This document shows positions 8,723-18,449 of a DNA stretch of 64,000 nt, one piece after another. Below the pieces are notes generated by a model. That model saw only the letters and a program-made list of their open reading frames with translations. It made no database searches and was not told the DNA's origin. The number at the start of each line of letters is the position of its first letter. The stretch's first letter is position 1. The position numbers and the translations under genes are program-made. Source of the DNA: Herbaspirillum sp. SJZ106 (lineage in GTDB: Bacteria; Pseudomonadota; Gammaproteobacteria; Burkholderiales; Burkholderiaceae_D); NCBI RefSeq assembly GCF_006715495.1, contig NZ_VFNI01000001.1:744001-808000 (forward strand), written 5' to 3'.

Positions 8723-9595
8723 ATGTTCCCGTTCCAATTGCTGCCGTCCAAGTTGTCCCTGAACTGTTCCCTGCTGGCGGCCGCAGCCGTCATGTCGCTG
8801 GCCGCCACCGGCGCCTGTGCCCAGGCCGAGCCGCTGCGCACCGGCGTGGATGCCACCTTCGCGCCGCACGCCATGGTCAAGCTGGGCGGCGGCCTGCAAG
8901 GCTTCAACATCGACCTGGGCGAAGAGCTGGCGCGCCGCCTGGGCCGCAAGATCGAGATCGAAGGCACCGAGTTTTCGGGCCTGGTGCCGGGGCTGAACGC
9001 CAAGAAGTACGACTTCGTGCTGGCTCCGGTGACGGCCACGCCGGAACGTTCCAAGGCCATGCTGTTCACCGAAGGCTACCTCGACACCGACTACACCTTC
9101 GTCATCAAGAAGGGCGGCGCCGCGATCAAGGGACTGGAAGAGCTGAAGGGCAAGACCATCTCGGTCAACAAGGGTTCGGCCTACGAGATGTGGGCGCGTG
9201 ACAATGCGCCCAAGTACGGCTTCAAGTACGACGTCTACGGCAACAACGCCGACGCCGTGCAGGCGGTGCAGTCCGGCCGCGCCGACGCCAACCTGGCCGG
9301 CAGCACGGTGGCCGCCTGGGCCGCCAAGCAGAATCCGGCGGTGCAGACCACCTATACCGTCAAGACCGGCCTGGTGTGGGCCCTGGCTTTCCGCCTGGAC
9401 GACAAGGCCGGCCGCGACGCCGCCGGCAATGCCTTGAAGTGCATGAAGCAGGACGGCACGCTGGGCAAGATCGCGCAGAAATGGTTCGGCTATACCCCGG
9501 CGCCGGACGCTACCGTGGTCAAGGTCGGCGTCGGGCAGGGCGTGCCGGGCCTGGACGGTTACGACCCCACCCCGGTCACGCCGAAGTGCAGCTGA
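8723..9595 (+). CDS. Polar amino acid ABC transporter substrate-binding protein
   Basis: 290 residues with a Sec signal peptide (hydrophobic stretch ending near Cys-Ala-Gln-Ala) and a type-3 extracellular solute-binding fold: [41 protein letters not shown] and the terminal IAQKWFGY. It captures the substrate of the operon, plausibly a hydantoin, N-carbamoyl amino acid or amino acid, for the permeases encoded downstream. Start follows TGAGGAG. A short C-terminal extension ends in Lys-Cys-Ser. Confidence 0.88.
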   Translation: MFPFQLLPSKLSLNCSLLAAAAVMSLAATGACAQAEPLRTGVDATFAPHAMVKLGGGLQGFNIDLGEELARRLGRKIEIEGTEFSGLVPGLNAKKYDFVLAPVTATPERSKAMLFTEGYLDTDYTFVIKKGGAAIKGLEELKGKTISVNKGSAYEMWARDNAPKYGFKYDVYGNNADAVQAVQSGRADANLAGSTVAAWAAKQNPAVQTTYTVKTGLVWALAFRLDDKAGRDAAGNALKCMKQDGTLGKIAQKWFGYTPAPDATVVKVGVGQGVPGLDGYDPTPVTPKCS

Positions 9596-9619
9596 AACCG
9601 GCCTGGTTCGGCTGCGTCG

Positions 9620-9638
9620 GACGGCGGCTGCGGCCGTC
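9620..9638 (+). promoter_or_regulatory. Intercistronic stem-loop after the binding-protein gene
   Basis: GACGGC pairs with GCCGTC around a 7-nt loop, between the binding-protein stop (9595) and the ATPase start (9687). A T-run follows 12 nt later at 9651-9656, so partial termination or 3'-end protection of the binding-protein mRNA are both possible. Similar hairpins follow other binding-protein genes in this window. Confidence 0.5.
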
Positions 9639-9686
9639 GCCCGATGCGGATTTTTTCCACGGATTTTGACTATAGCGTTTGCCTCC

Positions 9687-10433
9687 ATGAGTTCTGCTCC
9701 CATTCTGGAAATCGTCGGCCTGCATAAATCCTATGAAGACAACACGGTGCTGCGCGGCATCGACCTGCGCGTGCGCGCCGGCCAACTGGTCTGCGTGATC
9801 GGCCCTTCGGGCTCGGGCAAGAGCACCATGCTGCGCTGCTGCAACCGGCTGGAAGAACCCAGCGCCGGGCAGATCGTGGTGGACGGCATCGACATCATGC
9901 ATGCGCGCACCAACCTCAACGCGGTGCGCCAGAAGATCGGCATGGTGTTCCAGCAGTTCAACCTCTATCCGCACATGACGGCGCTGGGCAACGTCATGCT
10001 GGCGCTGAAGAAAGTGCAGGGCCATTCGCATGCGGAAGCGGAACAGCGCGCCCGCCGCGCGCTGGCGCAGGTCGGTCTGCTGGAGAAGGCCGGCAGCTAT
10101 CCGGGCCAGCTCTCCGGCGGCCAGCAGCAGCGCGTGGGCATCGCCCGCGGCATCGCGCTGGAGCCCAAGGTGATGCTGTTCGACGAGCCCACCAGCGCGC
10201 TCGACCCGGAACTGGTGGGCAGCGTGCTGCAGGTCATGCGCGAGCTGCGCGAGTCCGGCATGACCATGCTGGTGGTCACCCACGAGATGGCCTTCGCCCG
10301 CGCTGCGGCCGACCGCGTGGTGTTCATGGACGGCGGCGTGATCGTCGAGGAGGGGCCGCCGGAGCAGGTCTTCGGCGACCCGCAGCAGGCCCGCACCAGG
10401 GCCTTCGTCTCGCGCTACGCCGCGCAGCACTGA
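9687..10433 (+). CDS. Polar amino acid ABC transporter ATP-binding protein (GlnQ-like)
   Basis: 248-residue ATPase with Walker [11 protein letters not shown]-loop FQQFNLYPH, signature LSGGQQQR, Walker [13 protein letters not shown] and switch histidine in VVTHEM. It energises the two membrane permeases that follow. I place the start at ATG 9687 ([16 protein letters not shown]), where homology begins; an upstream TTG at 9666 is in frame but less likely. The next gene begins 12 bp after the stop. Confidence 0.92.
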   Translation: MSSAPILEIVGLHKSYEDNTVLRGIDLRVRAGQLVCVIGPSGSGKSTMLRCCNRLEEPSAGQIVVDGIDIMHARTNLNAVRQKIGMVFQQFNLYPHMTALGNVMLALKKVQGHSHAEAEQRARRALAQVGLLEKAGSYPGQLSGGQQQRVGIARGIALEPKVMLFDEPTSALDPELVGSVLQVMRELRESGMTMLVVTHEMAFARAAADRVVFMDGGVIVEEGPPEQVFGDPQQARTRAFVSRYAAQH

Positions 10434-10445
10434 AAGGCGGGGCGC

Positions 10446-11117
10446 ATGGAGCAGTTCGTCTTCACCTTCTTCAACGCCGAGATCGCCGGCCGCTACTGGC
10501 AGGACATCCTGCGCGGCATGGGCGTGACCGTGCTGCTGAGCCTGGCGGTGATCGCCGCTGGCCTGTTGCTCGGCCTGCTGCTGGCGGTGCTGCGCGCCAC
10601 CGGGCAGCGCGCGGCGACGCTGGCGGTGGTGGCCTTCGCCGACATCATGCGTTCGCTGCCGCCGCTGATCGTCATCATCGTGCTGTTCTTCGCCTTTCCC
10701 TATATCGACCTGGCGATGTCGTCGTTTACCGCCACCTGGTTGGCGCTCACGCTGGTGCTGGCGGCCTATGCGGAAGAGAGCATCTGGGCCGGCATCCTGG
10801 CGCTGCCGCGCGGCCAAAGCGAAGCCGCGCGCTCGACTGGTCTGTCATGGATCCAGGCGATGGCCTGGGTGGTGTTGCCGCAGGCGCTGCGAATGGCGGT
10901 GCCGCCGCTGACCAACCGCGTCATCTCGATCACCAAAAACACCGCGCTGGGGTCGGTGGTGGCGCTTTCTGAAATCCTCAATACCGCGCAGGCCGCCAGC
11001 AGCAACGCCGGCAACCCGACGCCGCTGATGCTGGGAGCGGCGGCCTATCTGGTGATCTTCATTCCCGTGGTCTTGTTCGCGCGCTGGCTGGAAACGCGCT
11101 GGCGCTGGAAACGTTAA
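10446..11117 (+). CDS. Amino acid ABC transporter permease
   Basis: 223-residue His/Glu/Gln/Arg/opine-type permease with about five membrane segments and the EAA-loop region (ARSTGLSWIQAMAWVVLPQALRMAVPP, abbreviated here from about residues 125-155). It forms the membrane channel with the second permease. It starts 12 bp after the ATPase gene behind GAAAGGCGGGG. Confidence 0.9.
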   Translation: MEQFVFTFFNAEIAGRYWQDILRGMGVTVLLSLAVIAAGLLLGLLLAVLRATGQRAATLAVVAFADIMRSLPPLIVIIVLFFAFPYIDLAMSSFTATWLALTLVLAAYAEESIWAGILALPRGQSEAARSTGLSWIQAMAWVVLPQALRMAVPPLTNRVISITKNTALGSVVALSEILNTAQAASSNAGNPTPLMLGAAAYLVIFIPVVLFARWLETRWRWKR

Positions 11118-11126
11118 GGAACGGCG

Positions 11127-11801
11127 ATGGAAGCCTTGCTGCAAAACTTCTTCAACCTGCAGGTCTACCGCGAGGTGCTGCCCTTCCTGCTGGGCGGCTT
11201 GTGGACCACCGTGTGGCTGTCGCTGCTGGTGATTCCGATCGGCATCGTCTCCGGCCTGGCGCTGGCCTTGCTGGCCACGCAGAGCGGCTCGCGCATGCTG
11301 CGTATCGCGGTGGCGGTGTACGTGGATTTCTTCCGTTCCTTCCCGCCGCTGGTGCTGCTGATCCTGATCTATTTCGGCGCGCCGTTCCTGGGGCTGGAGC
11401 TGCCCAAGCTGGCGGCGGTGGCGATCGGCTTCATGTTCAACAACTCCAGCTATTTCGCGGAAGTGTTCCGCGCCGGCATCGAGAGCATCCCGCGCGGGCA
11501 GATGGAAGCGGCGCGCTCCACCGGCCTGTCGCGCCTGCAGGCGCTGGCGTATGTGGTGGTGCCGCAGGCCACGCGCAATGCCTTGCCCGACCTGGTGGGC
11601 AACTGCATCGAGGTGATCAAGCTGACCACCATCGCCAGCGTGGTGGCCTTGCCGGAATTGCTGCGGGTGGCGCGCGATGCGCAGTCGCTGGTGTACAACC
11701 CTTCCCCCATCGTGCTGGCGGCCTTGCTCTACCTGGCCCTGCTGTGGCCGCTGGTGCGCTGGCTGTCGCGGCTGGAGCACCGGAACCGGGCGTTGCATTG
11801 A
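11127..11801 (+). CDS. Amino acid ABC transporter permease (second subunit)
   Basis: 224 residues and the same family as its neighbour, with segments such as LLGGLWTTVWLSLLV and FFRSFPPLVLLILIYF, and the EAA motif EAARSTGLSRLQALAYV. Together the two permeases make the heterodimeric channel. It starts 9 bp after the first permease (SD AAGGAAC) and is the last gene of the operon that begins at 4522, closed by a strong terminator. Confidence 0.9.
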   Translation: MEALLQNFFNLQVYREVLPFLLGGLWTTVWLSLLVIPIGIVSGLALALLATQSGSRMLRIAVAVYVDFFRSFPPLVLLILIYFGAPFLGLELPKLAAVAIGFMFNNSSYFAEVFRAGIESIPRGQMEAARSTGLSRLQALAYVVVPQATRNALPDLVGNCIEVIKLTTIASVVALPELLRVARDAQSLVYNPSPIVLAALLYLALLWPLVRWLSRLEHRNRALH

Positions 11802-11805
11802 AGCG

Positions 11806-11840
11806 AAAACAGCCCGGACCGGTCCGGGCTGTTTTCTTCA
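11806..11840 (+). terminator. Intrinsic terminator of the hydantoin/amino acid operon
   Basis: A perfect 15-bp self-complementary arm pair, AAAACAGCCCGGACC with GGTCCGGGCTGTTTT, lies 5 bp after the permease stop and is followed by CTTCATT. Its symmetry means that it could also stop transcription from the convergent aldo/keto reductase gene. Confidence 0.88.
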
Positions 11841-11889
11841 TTGTTGCCAAAGCGCCAGGCCATCAGCCTGATCAGCCCAATCAACCGAA

Positions 11890-12920
<1,031 letters not shown>

Positions 12921-12924
<4 letters not shown>

Positions 12925-13409
12925 GTTGGCGTCCTTTCATGGTTGACGCTGGCGGGCCGCGCGGCGACGGCTGCATCATTGTGATCGGCGGCGCGGCGTT
13001 CCTGCTTGCGTGAAGAGCGCGCGGCGTTGGCCGCGGCTTCTTTTTCAATGTCGCCGTAGAGGTCGATCTTCTGGTGCAGCACGGCCAGGTTGCTCTGCAA
13101 TTCGGCCAGCGTTTGTTGTACGGAAAGCGTATGGGCCTGCAGGATCGCTTTCCGTTCCGTGACGCTTTCCAGTGTATTGCCCAGGCGCCGCAGCTCGGCG
13201 TAGCGCAGCATTGCGCGCACCGGCAGGCCAGTAGCCTTGAGCTTGAGCAGGAAGGCGACCCAGTTCAGGTCTTCCTGCGTATAGCGCCGGTGGCTGTTGT
13301 CGCGCCGTTCGACCGGATCGAGCAGGCCGATGCGTTCGTAATAGCGCAGCGTATGTACCGAAAGTCCGGTAGCCGCGGCAGCCTGGGCAATGGTCATGGA
13401 AGTCGTCAT
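12921..13409 (-). CDS. MerR-family transcriptional regulator
   Basis: 162 residues from ATG 13409 ([18 protein letters not shown]): winged-helix DNA-binding region at residues 6-75 with the family signature [12 protein letters not shown], then a coiled-coil dimer helix. No cysteine-based metal site is seen, so it is likelier to sense an organic or aldehyde stress signal like the YhdM/AdhR type. A much longer frame upstream is low-complexity and rejected. It is co-transcribed with the aldo/keto reductase. Confidence 0.85.
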
Positions 13410-13590
13410 GGGAGGCAGTCTATTTGTTGGAGTGCGCTCTAAGTCAAGCGCGGTTTTTCCATTATCGACAACTTGGCGCCGGCTTGCTGGTGGCCGTGGT
13501 TTATTGTCATCTTGCCATGCTGCCCGGGGCGGCATGTCCGCGTACAATGCGCGCTGCCGCCCATGACCCTGCCCTCCGGAGGAAGCATCA

Positions 13591-14340
13591 ATGAACGCCC
13601 ACGCCGCCACACAACTTCTGCTCGATGCCCGCACCAGCGGCCTCTTGCTGGACTGGCGCCGGCTGGCAGTCGGGGATGCCGCCACCGCCTATGCGGTGCA
13701 GGATGCGCAGTTGTTGCGCCTGGGGCCGGTGGGCGGCTGGAAAGTCGGCAGCAAGGGCGAGGGGATGGAGCCGGCCTGTTCGCCGTTGCCGGCCTCCGGC
13801 ATGCTGGCCGCGGGCGTCGAATTGTCCGGCCCGCAGTGGCGGATACGCGGACTGGAGGCCGAGCTGGCGTTGCGCGTCGGGCGCGACTTCGATCCGGGCG
13901 ATGCGTTGCCGTCCCGCGAGGAGCTGCTGGGCGTGTTCGACGCCGTGCTGCCGGCCATCGAAGTGGTGGAGACCCGGTTGGGGCCGGCGCCTTGCGGCAA
14001 CCCCTGGGCTGCGATGGCCGATCTGCAAAGCCACGGCGCGCTGGTGCTCGGCACGCCATTGCCCATGCCCGCTGCCGCGCCCGACTTGCGCGCCATCAGT
14101 GCGAGCCTGTCGCTGGATGGCAAGGAAGTGGCGCGCATGACCGGCGGCAACCCCGCCGGCGACGTATGGGCCATGCTGGCCTGGCTGGCGCGCCATTGCG
14201 CGCGGCGCCGCATGCCGCTGAAGAAAGGGCAGATCGTCACCACCGGCTCATGTACGGGTGTGCAGCATGCGCGCCCGGGCATGAAGGTGGAGGCCATGCT
14301 GGACGGGATCGGCGCGGTGGCCTTCAGTTTCGGGGACTGA
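13591..14340 (+). CDS. 2-keto-4-pentenoate hydratase / FAH-family protein
   Basis: 249 residues of the MhpD-like fumarylacetoacetate hydrolase superfamily: GWKVGS near residue 50, the metal-binding acidic stretch LEAELALRVGRD at about 89-100, AIEVVETR, and GQIVTTGSCTGV near the end. Members hydrate 2-hydroxypenta-2,4-dienoates or decarboxylate oxalocrotonate in aromatic meta-cleavage pathways. No partner genes of such a pathway adjoin it. SD CCGGAGGAAGC precedes ATG. It converges with the LysE gene with an 8-bp gap. Confidence 0.82.
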   Translation: MNAHAATQLLLDARTSGLLLDWRRLAVGDAATAYAVQDAQLLRLGPVGGWKVGSKGEGMEPACSPLPASGMLAAGVELSGPQWRIRGLEAELALRVGRDFDPGDALPSREELLGVFDAVLPAIEVVETRLGPAPCGNPWAAMADLQSHGALVLGTPLPMPAAAPDLRAISASLSLDGKEVARMTGGNPAGDVWAMLAWLARHCARRRMPLKKGQIVTTGSCTGVQHARPGMKVEAMLDGIGAVAFSFGD

Positions 14341-14348
14341 TGCCGGTT

Positions 14349-14990
14349 TCAGCTGCCGCTGCGGCGGTAGAACGCCAGCGATCCGGCCAGCGCCAGCAGG
14401 ATGGCGCCGCAGGTGCGGTCCATCCACCGCAGCGCGCGCCGGCGCAGCAAGCTGATGGCGCGCGCGCCGATGGCGGCGTAGCCGAACATGATGGCGAAAT
14501 CGAGGGCGCAGAACACCGTACCCAGCGCCAGGTATTGCCAGGCCTGGGGAGCGGCGCTGTCGATGAATTGCGGCAGCAATGCCGAGCAGAACAGGTAGCC
14601 CTTGGGGTTGGTTACCGCCACCAGAAACGATTTCATGAATACCTTGCGCGGGCTGGCCTGCGGATCGCCCGCCTCCACGGCGAGATCGGTTCCGCCCGAG
14701 CGCAGCATGCGCAGGCCGATCCAGGCGAGGTAGGCCGCGCCCACCCATTTCACCACCGAGAACCAGAATTCCGAGGCGGCCAGCAGCGCGCCCAGGCCCA
14801 CCGCTACCGATCCCACCAGGACGCAGTCCGACGCGACGGCGCCGAGCATGCCCGGCAAGGCGCGCCGCACGCCCAGGCGCGCGCCATTGGACAAGGCCAA
14901 CAAGACGGTAGGGCCGGGCGTGGCGATGGTGGCCATCGCCACCAGCGAAAACAGGAACAGTGTGGTGAGGCTGAGACTGTGGGCGGTCAT
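14349..14990 (-). CDS. LysE/RhtB-family amino acid exporter
   Basis: 213 residues with six predicted membrane helices and the LysE signature ATPGPTVLLALSNGARLG near residue 25. The family exports amino acids such as homoserine, threonine or lysine. Start ATG 14990 has AGGAG directly upstream; the longer in-frame extension is not plausible. It sits downstream of the beta-lactamase gene on the same strand but with a 136-bp gap that holds a hairpin. Confidence 0.85.
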   Translation of the reverse strand: MTAHSLSLTTLFLFSLVAMATIATPGPTVLLALSNGARLGVRRALPGMLGAVASDCVLVGSVAVGLGALLAASEFWFSVVKWVGAAYLAWIGLRMLRSGGTDLAVEAGDPQASPRKVFMKSFLVAVTNPKGYLFCSALLPQFIDSAAPQAWQYLALGTVFCALDFAIMFGYAAIGARAISLLRRRALRWMDRTCGAILLALAGSLAFYRRSGS

Positions 14991-15040
14991 CGGGGCTCCT
15001 TGGCAAAGCGGCTGTGGGCAGCACCCTGGCTTTTGTTCGG

Positions 15041-15083
15041 CGCCGCAAACTGCGAAGGCCGGCACGCCTTCGTCCTTGCGGCG
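15041..15083 (-). terminator. Nested hairpin between bla and lysE-like gene
   Basis: CGCCGCAA pairs with TTGCGGCG and inside it GAAGGC pairs with GCCTTC. It lies about 45 bp after the beta-lactamase stop on the minus strand. There is no T-run, so it may be a weak terminator or mRNA-stabilising structure. Confidence 0.45.
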
Positions 15084-15126
15084 CATTATGGCATGCCTGT
15101 TTGCCGGCGAGATTGTGAACAGGTTC

Positions 15127-16026
15127 TCAGGCCAGTTTCGCGGCGATCAGCTTGCCAATTGCCGCATGCAGGCCGTTGCGCTGCGCCTCATCGGCGCCGG
15201 TCTCGGTGAGGTAAACCGCGAACAGCAGCGGCACGCCCTGCGGCGTCCAGGCGACGCCCACGGTATTGGTGCTGCCGTGGCTGCCGGTGCCGGTCTTGTC
15301 GCCCACCTTCCAGCCCGTGGGCAATCCTGCCCGTACACGTTTTGCGCCGGTCTGGTTGTCCAGCAGCCATTGTGTGATCAGCGTGCGCGAGGCCGGGTTG
15401 AGGGCGTTGCCCAGCACGATCTTGCGCAGGTCGGCAACCATGGCCGCCGGAGTCGTCGTGTCGCGCGGATCGCCGGGAAGAGACTCGTTGAGCGTGGGTT
15501 CGTTGCGGTCCAGCCGGGTCAGGTCGTCGCCCAGCGAGCGGATGAAAGCGGTCAGGCCGGCCGGACCGCCCAGGCTTTCCAGCATCAGGTTGGCGGCAGT
15601 GTTGTCGGAGAGCGTCATGGCCGCTTCGCATAACTGGGACATCGACAGGCCGTTGCCGCCGGTGTGCTTGCCGGTGGTGGGCGAGTAGGGCACCAGGGAT
15701 TCTTTGGTGTAGACGATACGGCGTTCCAGGCGCTCTTCGCCCTGGTCGATGCGCTTCAAGACCGCGGCCGAGGCCAGGAACTTGAAGGTGCTGCACATTG
15801 GGAAGCGCTCGTCGGCGCGGTAGCCCCATTGACGGCCTTTGGCCGTGTCCAGGATAAAGACCCCGAGGCGGCCGTTGACGCCGCTTTCCAGCTTCGCCAT
15901 TTGCTGGACGAAGCTGCCCGATCCATCAGGTTTACTTGTATTCGACCCTTGCGCCGCCAAGGCGTCAGTGAGCCATCCGCTTGCCGCCAGGCCTGCCAGC
16001 GTCAGGAAATTGCGTCTGTCCAGCAT
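15127..16026 (-). CDS. Class A beta-lactamase
   Basis: 299 residues with every class A motif: Ser79-Thr-Phe-Lys82 (SxxK), Ser140-Asp-Asn (SDN), Glu176 in EPTLNE (the Ambler 166 general base) and Lys244-Thr-Gly (KTG). The N-terminus DRRNFLTLAGLAAS looks like a TAT signal, as in several class A enzymes of Burkholderiales. It hydrolyses beta-lactams in the periplasm. SD AAGGAGAG precedes ATG. It diverges from an AmpR gene and is therefore presumably inducible. Confidence 0.93.
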   Translation of the reverse strand: MLDRRNFLTLAGLAASGWLTDALAAQGSNTSKPDGSGSFVQQMAKLESGVNGRLGVFILDTAKGRQWGYRADERFPMCSTFKFLASAAVLKRIDQGEERLERRIVYTKESLVPYSPTTGKHTGGNGLSMSQLCEAAMTLSDNTAANLMLESLGGPAGLTAFIRSLGDDLTRLDRNEPTLNESLPGDPRDTTTPAAMVADLRKIVLGNALNPASRTLITQWLLDNQTGAKRVRAGLPTGWKVGDKTGTGSHGSTNTVGVAWTPQGVPLLFAVYLTETGADEAQRNGLHAAIGKLIAAKLA

Positions 16027-16061
16027 GAACTCTCCTTGCTATTGTTAGTGTGCGAGCCAAG

Positions 16062-16090
16062 ATGATAGGAGGTGGTGTAAAGGCCCGCAA
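16062..16090 (-). promoter_or_regulatory. Candidate promoter of the beta-lactamase gene
   Basis: On the minus strand TTGCGG and TATCAT are separated by 17 nt, the -10 being near consensus and the -35 weak, as expected for an activator-dependent promoter. It lies in the 114-bp divergent bla-ampR region. The AmpR operator itself I could not define with confidence. Confidence 0.5.
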
Positions 16091-16140
16091 TTCACGATAA
16101 TTGGCAGCAGGCATTAGAAAAACTTGGTCATGGAGAAGTC

Positions 16141-17022
16141 ATGTATTTACCCCTGAATGCCTTGCGCGCCTTCGAAGCCTCGGCCCGCCAGCTGAGTTTC
16201 ACGCGCGCCGCCGATGAACTGAACGTGACCCAGACTGCCGTCAGCATGCAGGTCAAGAACCTGGAGGAGCGCCTTGGCGTGGCGCTGTTTCGCCGCTTGC
16301 CGCGCGGCCTGGCGCTGACGGACGAGGGGCTGGCCCTGTTGCCGGTGCTGGCGGAATCGTTCAGCCGCATCGGCACCGTGCTGGCGCAGTTCGAGAACGG
16401 CCGCAAGCGCGAGGTGCTTACGCTGGGCGTGGTCGGCACCTTCGCGGTCGGCTGGCTGATGCCGCGCCTGCGCGAATTCCAGCAGACCTATCCCTTCGTC
16501 GACCTGCGGCTGCTGACCAACAACAACCGCGTCGACCTGGCCGGCGAAGGCCTGGATTACGCGATCCGCTTTGGCGATGGCGCCTGGCACGGGACTGATG
16601 CTGAACGTTTGTTCAGCGCGCCGCTGGCGCCGATGTGTTCTCCCGAGATCGCCGCCCGCCTGCGTCGTCCCGCCGACCTGGCGGGAGAAACCCTGCTACG
16701 CTCCTACCGCAGCGACGAATGGAGCGAGTGGTTCGCCGCGGCGGGCGCGGTATGCCCGGCCATACGCGGCTTCGTCTTCGACTCTTCGCTGACCATGGCC
16801 GAGGCGGCCGCGCAGCAGGCCGGCGTGGCCTTGTTGCCGATCCTGATGTTCGAGCGGGAGTTGCAGCAGGGGCGGCTGGTCTGTCCGTTTGACATAGCCA
16901 TCGGCGCCGGCGCCTATTGGTTGACGCGGCTTAAATCGAAGCAGGAGACGCCGGCGATGCTGGCGTTTCGCCAGTGGCTGCTGGCGCATTCCGGCGCGGC
17001 CGGCTTGCCCGAACCGGCGTGA
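16141..17022 (+). CDS. ampR: LysR-family regulator AmpR/PenR of the beta-lactamase gene
   Basis: 293 residues, strongly AmpR-like from end to end: PLNALRAFEASARQLSFTRAA at the helix-turn-helix, VVGTFAVGWLMPRL, TNNNRVDLAGEGLDYAIRFG, LLRSYRSDEW, FDSSLTMAEAA and YWLTRLKSKQETPAM. AmpR binds UDP-MurNAc-pentapeptide or anhydro-muropeptides and switches the divergent beta-lactamase gene accordingly. The gene is back to back with the class A enzyme, the arrangement known for penR-penA of Burkholderia. Start ATG has GGAGAAGTC upstream. Confidence 0.9.
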   Translation: MYLPLNALRAFEASARQLSFTRAADELNVTQTAVSMQVKNLEERLGVALFRRLPRGLALTDEGLALLPVLAESFSRIGTVLAQFENGRKREVLTLGVVGTFAVGWLMPRLREFQQTYPFVDLRLLTNNNRVDLAGEGLDYAIRFGDGAWHGTDAERLFSAPLAPMCSPEIAARLRRPADLAGETLLRSYRSDEWSEWFAAAGAVCPAIRGFVFDSSLTMAEAAAQQAGVALLPILMFERELQQGRLVCPFDIAIGAGAYWLTRLKSKQETPAMLAFRQWLLAHSGAAGLPEPA

Positions 17023-17238
17023 GCCGGCTGCGCCACGCAGAGCTTGCCGGCTGGCCGAAAAGTGAGGTCTTGTGGCAACAGCGCCGCATCGATGGAGAAT
17101 TTCCTGGTGGACGGGGGCGATGGTCCGGCATAGAATAAATGATATAAATAATTTAGAAAGGGCGGCATCGCCGTGGCCCTTCCCGTGAAGATCAGGCGGT
17201 ATCCGTAGCAATCCAAGTGCAGAGAACGGGGACGTATC

Positions 17239-17388
17239 ATGAAATACTTCGCGAAGCTCTATCGCAAGCTGGTCGATTACCTCAACGATTCGGGCGACCT
17301 CACTACCGGTTCGCACCGCGGCCAGCCGCAATCCTGCAGCCTGTACTCCGGGCTGTCCCCGATGGGACGGGACAACCGCGAGCAGTGA
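17239..17388 (+). CDS. Possible 49-residue protein
   Basis: ATG 17239, preceded by GAACGGGGACGT, opens a 50-codon frame ending TGA at 17386. The product begins MKYFAKLYRKLVDYLNDSG, a basic amphipathic helix, then a polar tail. The AT-rich stretch at 17130-17155 could hold its promoter. It lies in an otherwise gene-free interval 17023-17538. I do not recognise it, and a frame of this length could be chance. Confidence 0.35.
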   Translation: MKYFAKLYRKLVDYLNDSGDLTTGSHRGQPQSCSLYSGLSPMGRDNREQ

Positions 17389-17473
17389 CATTGCACCGGC
17401 AGCGCGCTTATTTTTCCCGCGAGGCGCGGCATCGCCGGGGTTCAACAATTCCTTCTGATTTTTGCCTGTGCAT

Positions 17474-17501
17474 AAAAAAAGGCCGCATCAGCGATGCGGC
17501 C
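17474..17501 (-). terminator. Intrinsic terminator of the agmatinase-RidA operon
   Basis: On the minus strand GGCCGCATC, loop GCT, GATGCGGCC is followed by seven T residues. It stands 38 bp beyond the stop of the unknown gene at 17539 and ends that operon. Confidence 0.88.
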
Positions 17502-17538
17502 CAAAGTACAGCGACTTACCAGAGACGTTACGTGAGGA

Positions 17539-17973
17539 TCAGCCCTGTGCCTGCGGGCGCAGGGCTTCCTGCATGGCCGCCCGCGCGGCGGTGGCCAGGG
17601 CTGGCCGGTCCAGCGCCGGCAGGAAAGCGATGTTGAAACTGCGTGCGCCGAGGCGCACGCGATACTGCTGCATCAGGATACCCACCTCAAATTCCAGCAA
17701 CCTTTGCATGCGGCGGCCATTGGCATCGGCCAGCGACAAGCGCAAGGCGAAGCCCGGGGCGTTGTAGTCCGGCTGTCCATCCAGCGCCAGGAACTCGCCT
17801 GTCTCGCCGACGCCCATGGCAGTGCAGCAATCATCGGCCAGGCCGTATATCCTGATCAGCTCGCGGCGCAATGCCTGCACGATGAACGAGCGCGGCAAGC
17901 CGAAGCCGGCGGATGAAATTGCATGCATCCTGCCGCTGGCGGCCAAGCTTGGCCGCGGCCGTGCTAATGCCAT
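17539..17973 (-). CDS. Protein of unknown function in the agmatinase operon
   Basis: 144 residues without a motif I recognise. The start is ATG 17973, 15 bp behind the RidA gene; an internal Met16 is an alternative start. It is mixed alpha/beta with no signal peptide or membrane segment and has a Cys-Cys pair in LADDCCTAMG. Position at the end of the operon and the terminator just behind it support a real gene. Function unknown; a role in the same guanidino-compound pathway is only contextual. Confidence 0.6.
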   Translation of the reverse strand: MALARPRPSLAASGRMHAISSAGFGLPRSFIVQALRRELIRIYGLADDCCTAMGVGETGEFLALDGQPDYNAPGFALRLSLADANGRRMQRLLEFEVGILMQQYRVRLGARSFNIAFLPALDRPALATAARAAMQEALRPQAQG

Positions 17974-17988
17974 GATTTGATCTCGCCC

Positions 17989-18402
17989 TTAATCCGGGAT
18001 CACCGCCGTGGCATCGACTTCCACCAGATATTCCGGCCGCGCAAAGGCGGTCACCACGATGCCGGTCGAGACCGGGAACACCCCCTTCAGCCACTTGCCG
18101 ACCACCAGGTAGACGTCTTCGCGGAAACGCGGGTCGGAGATGTAGATGGTGACCTTGCAGATGTGCTCCAGCTTGCTGCCGGCTTCCTTGAGCAGCATGT
18201 CGATATTCTTCATCGCCTGTTCGGTCTGGCCGCGGACGTCGCCGATGCAGACGCTCTCGGAGGTGTCCAGGTCCTGGCCGATCTGGCCGCGCAAGAACAC
18301 CATGGTGCCGCGCGCCACCACGGCCTGGCACAGGTCGTTGTCGATCTTCTGTTCCGGATAGGTGGCCTTGGTGTTGAACTTGCGGATGCGTGTGTGTGCC
18401 AT
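17989..18402 (-). CDS. RidA/YjgF-family protein
   Basis: 137 residues of the Rid family: RGQIGQDLDT near residue 40, EHICKVTIYISD, and the substrate arginine in TAFARPEYLVEVDATAVI near the C-terminus. RidA proteins hydrolyse reactive enamine/imine intermediates released by PLP or flavin enzymes. It lies 47 bp behind the agmatinase gene and 15 bp before the unknown gene, so it probably deals with a by-product of guanidino or polyamine breakdown. Confidence 0.85.
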   Translation of the reverse strand: MAHTRIRKFNTKATYPEQKIDNDLCQAVVARGTMVFLRGQIGQDLDTSESVCIGDVRGQTEQAMKNIDMLLKEAGSKLEHICKVTIYISDPRFREDVYLVVGKWLKGVFPVSTGIVVTAFARPEYLVEVDATAVIPD

Positions 18403-18449
18403 GTCTTTTCCCGATGGGTGAGTGGGTGAATGAGTGGTTGAAAGGCTGC

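Noticed and set aside
7625-9703. 692-codon minus-strand frame across carbamoylase and binding-protein genes
   Set aside because: Antisense to two well-supported genes and without any recognisable domain.
13410-13685. N-terminal extension of the MerR protein
   Set aside because: The extra 90 residues are Arg/Ser/Pro-rich with no homology features; the winged helix begins right after ATG 13409.
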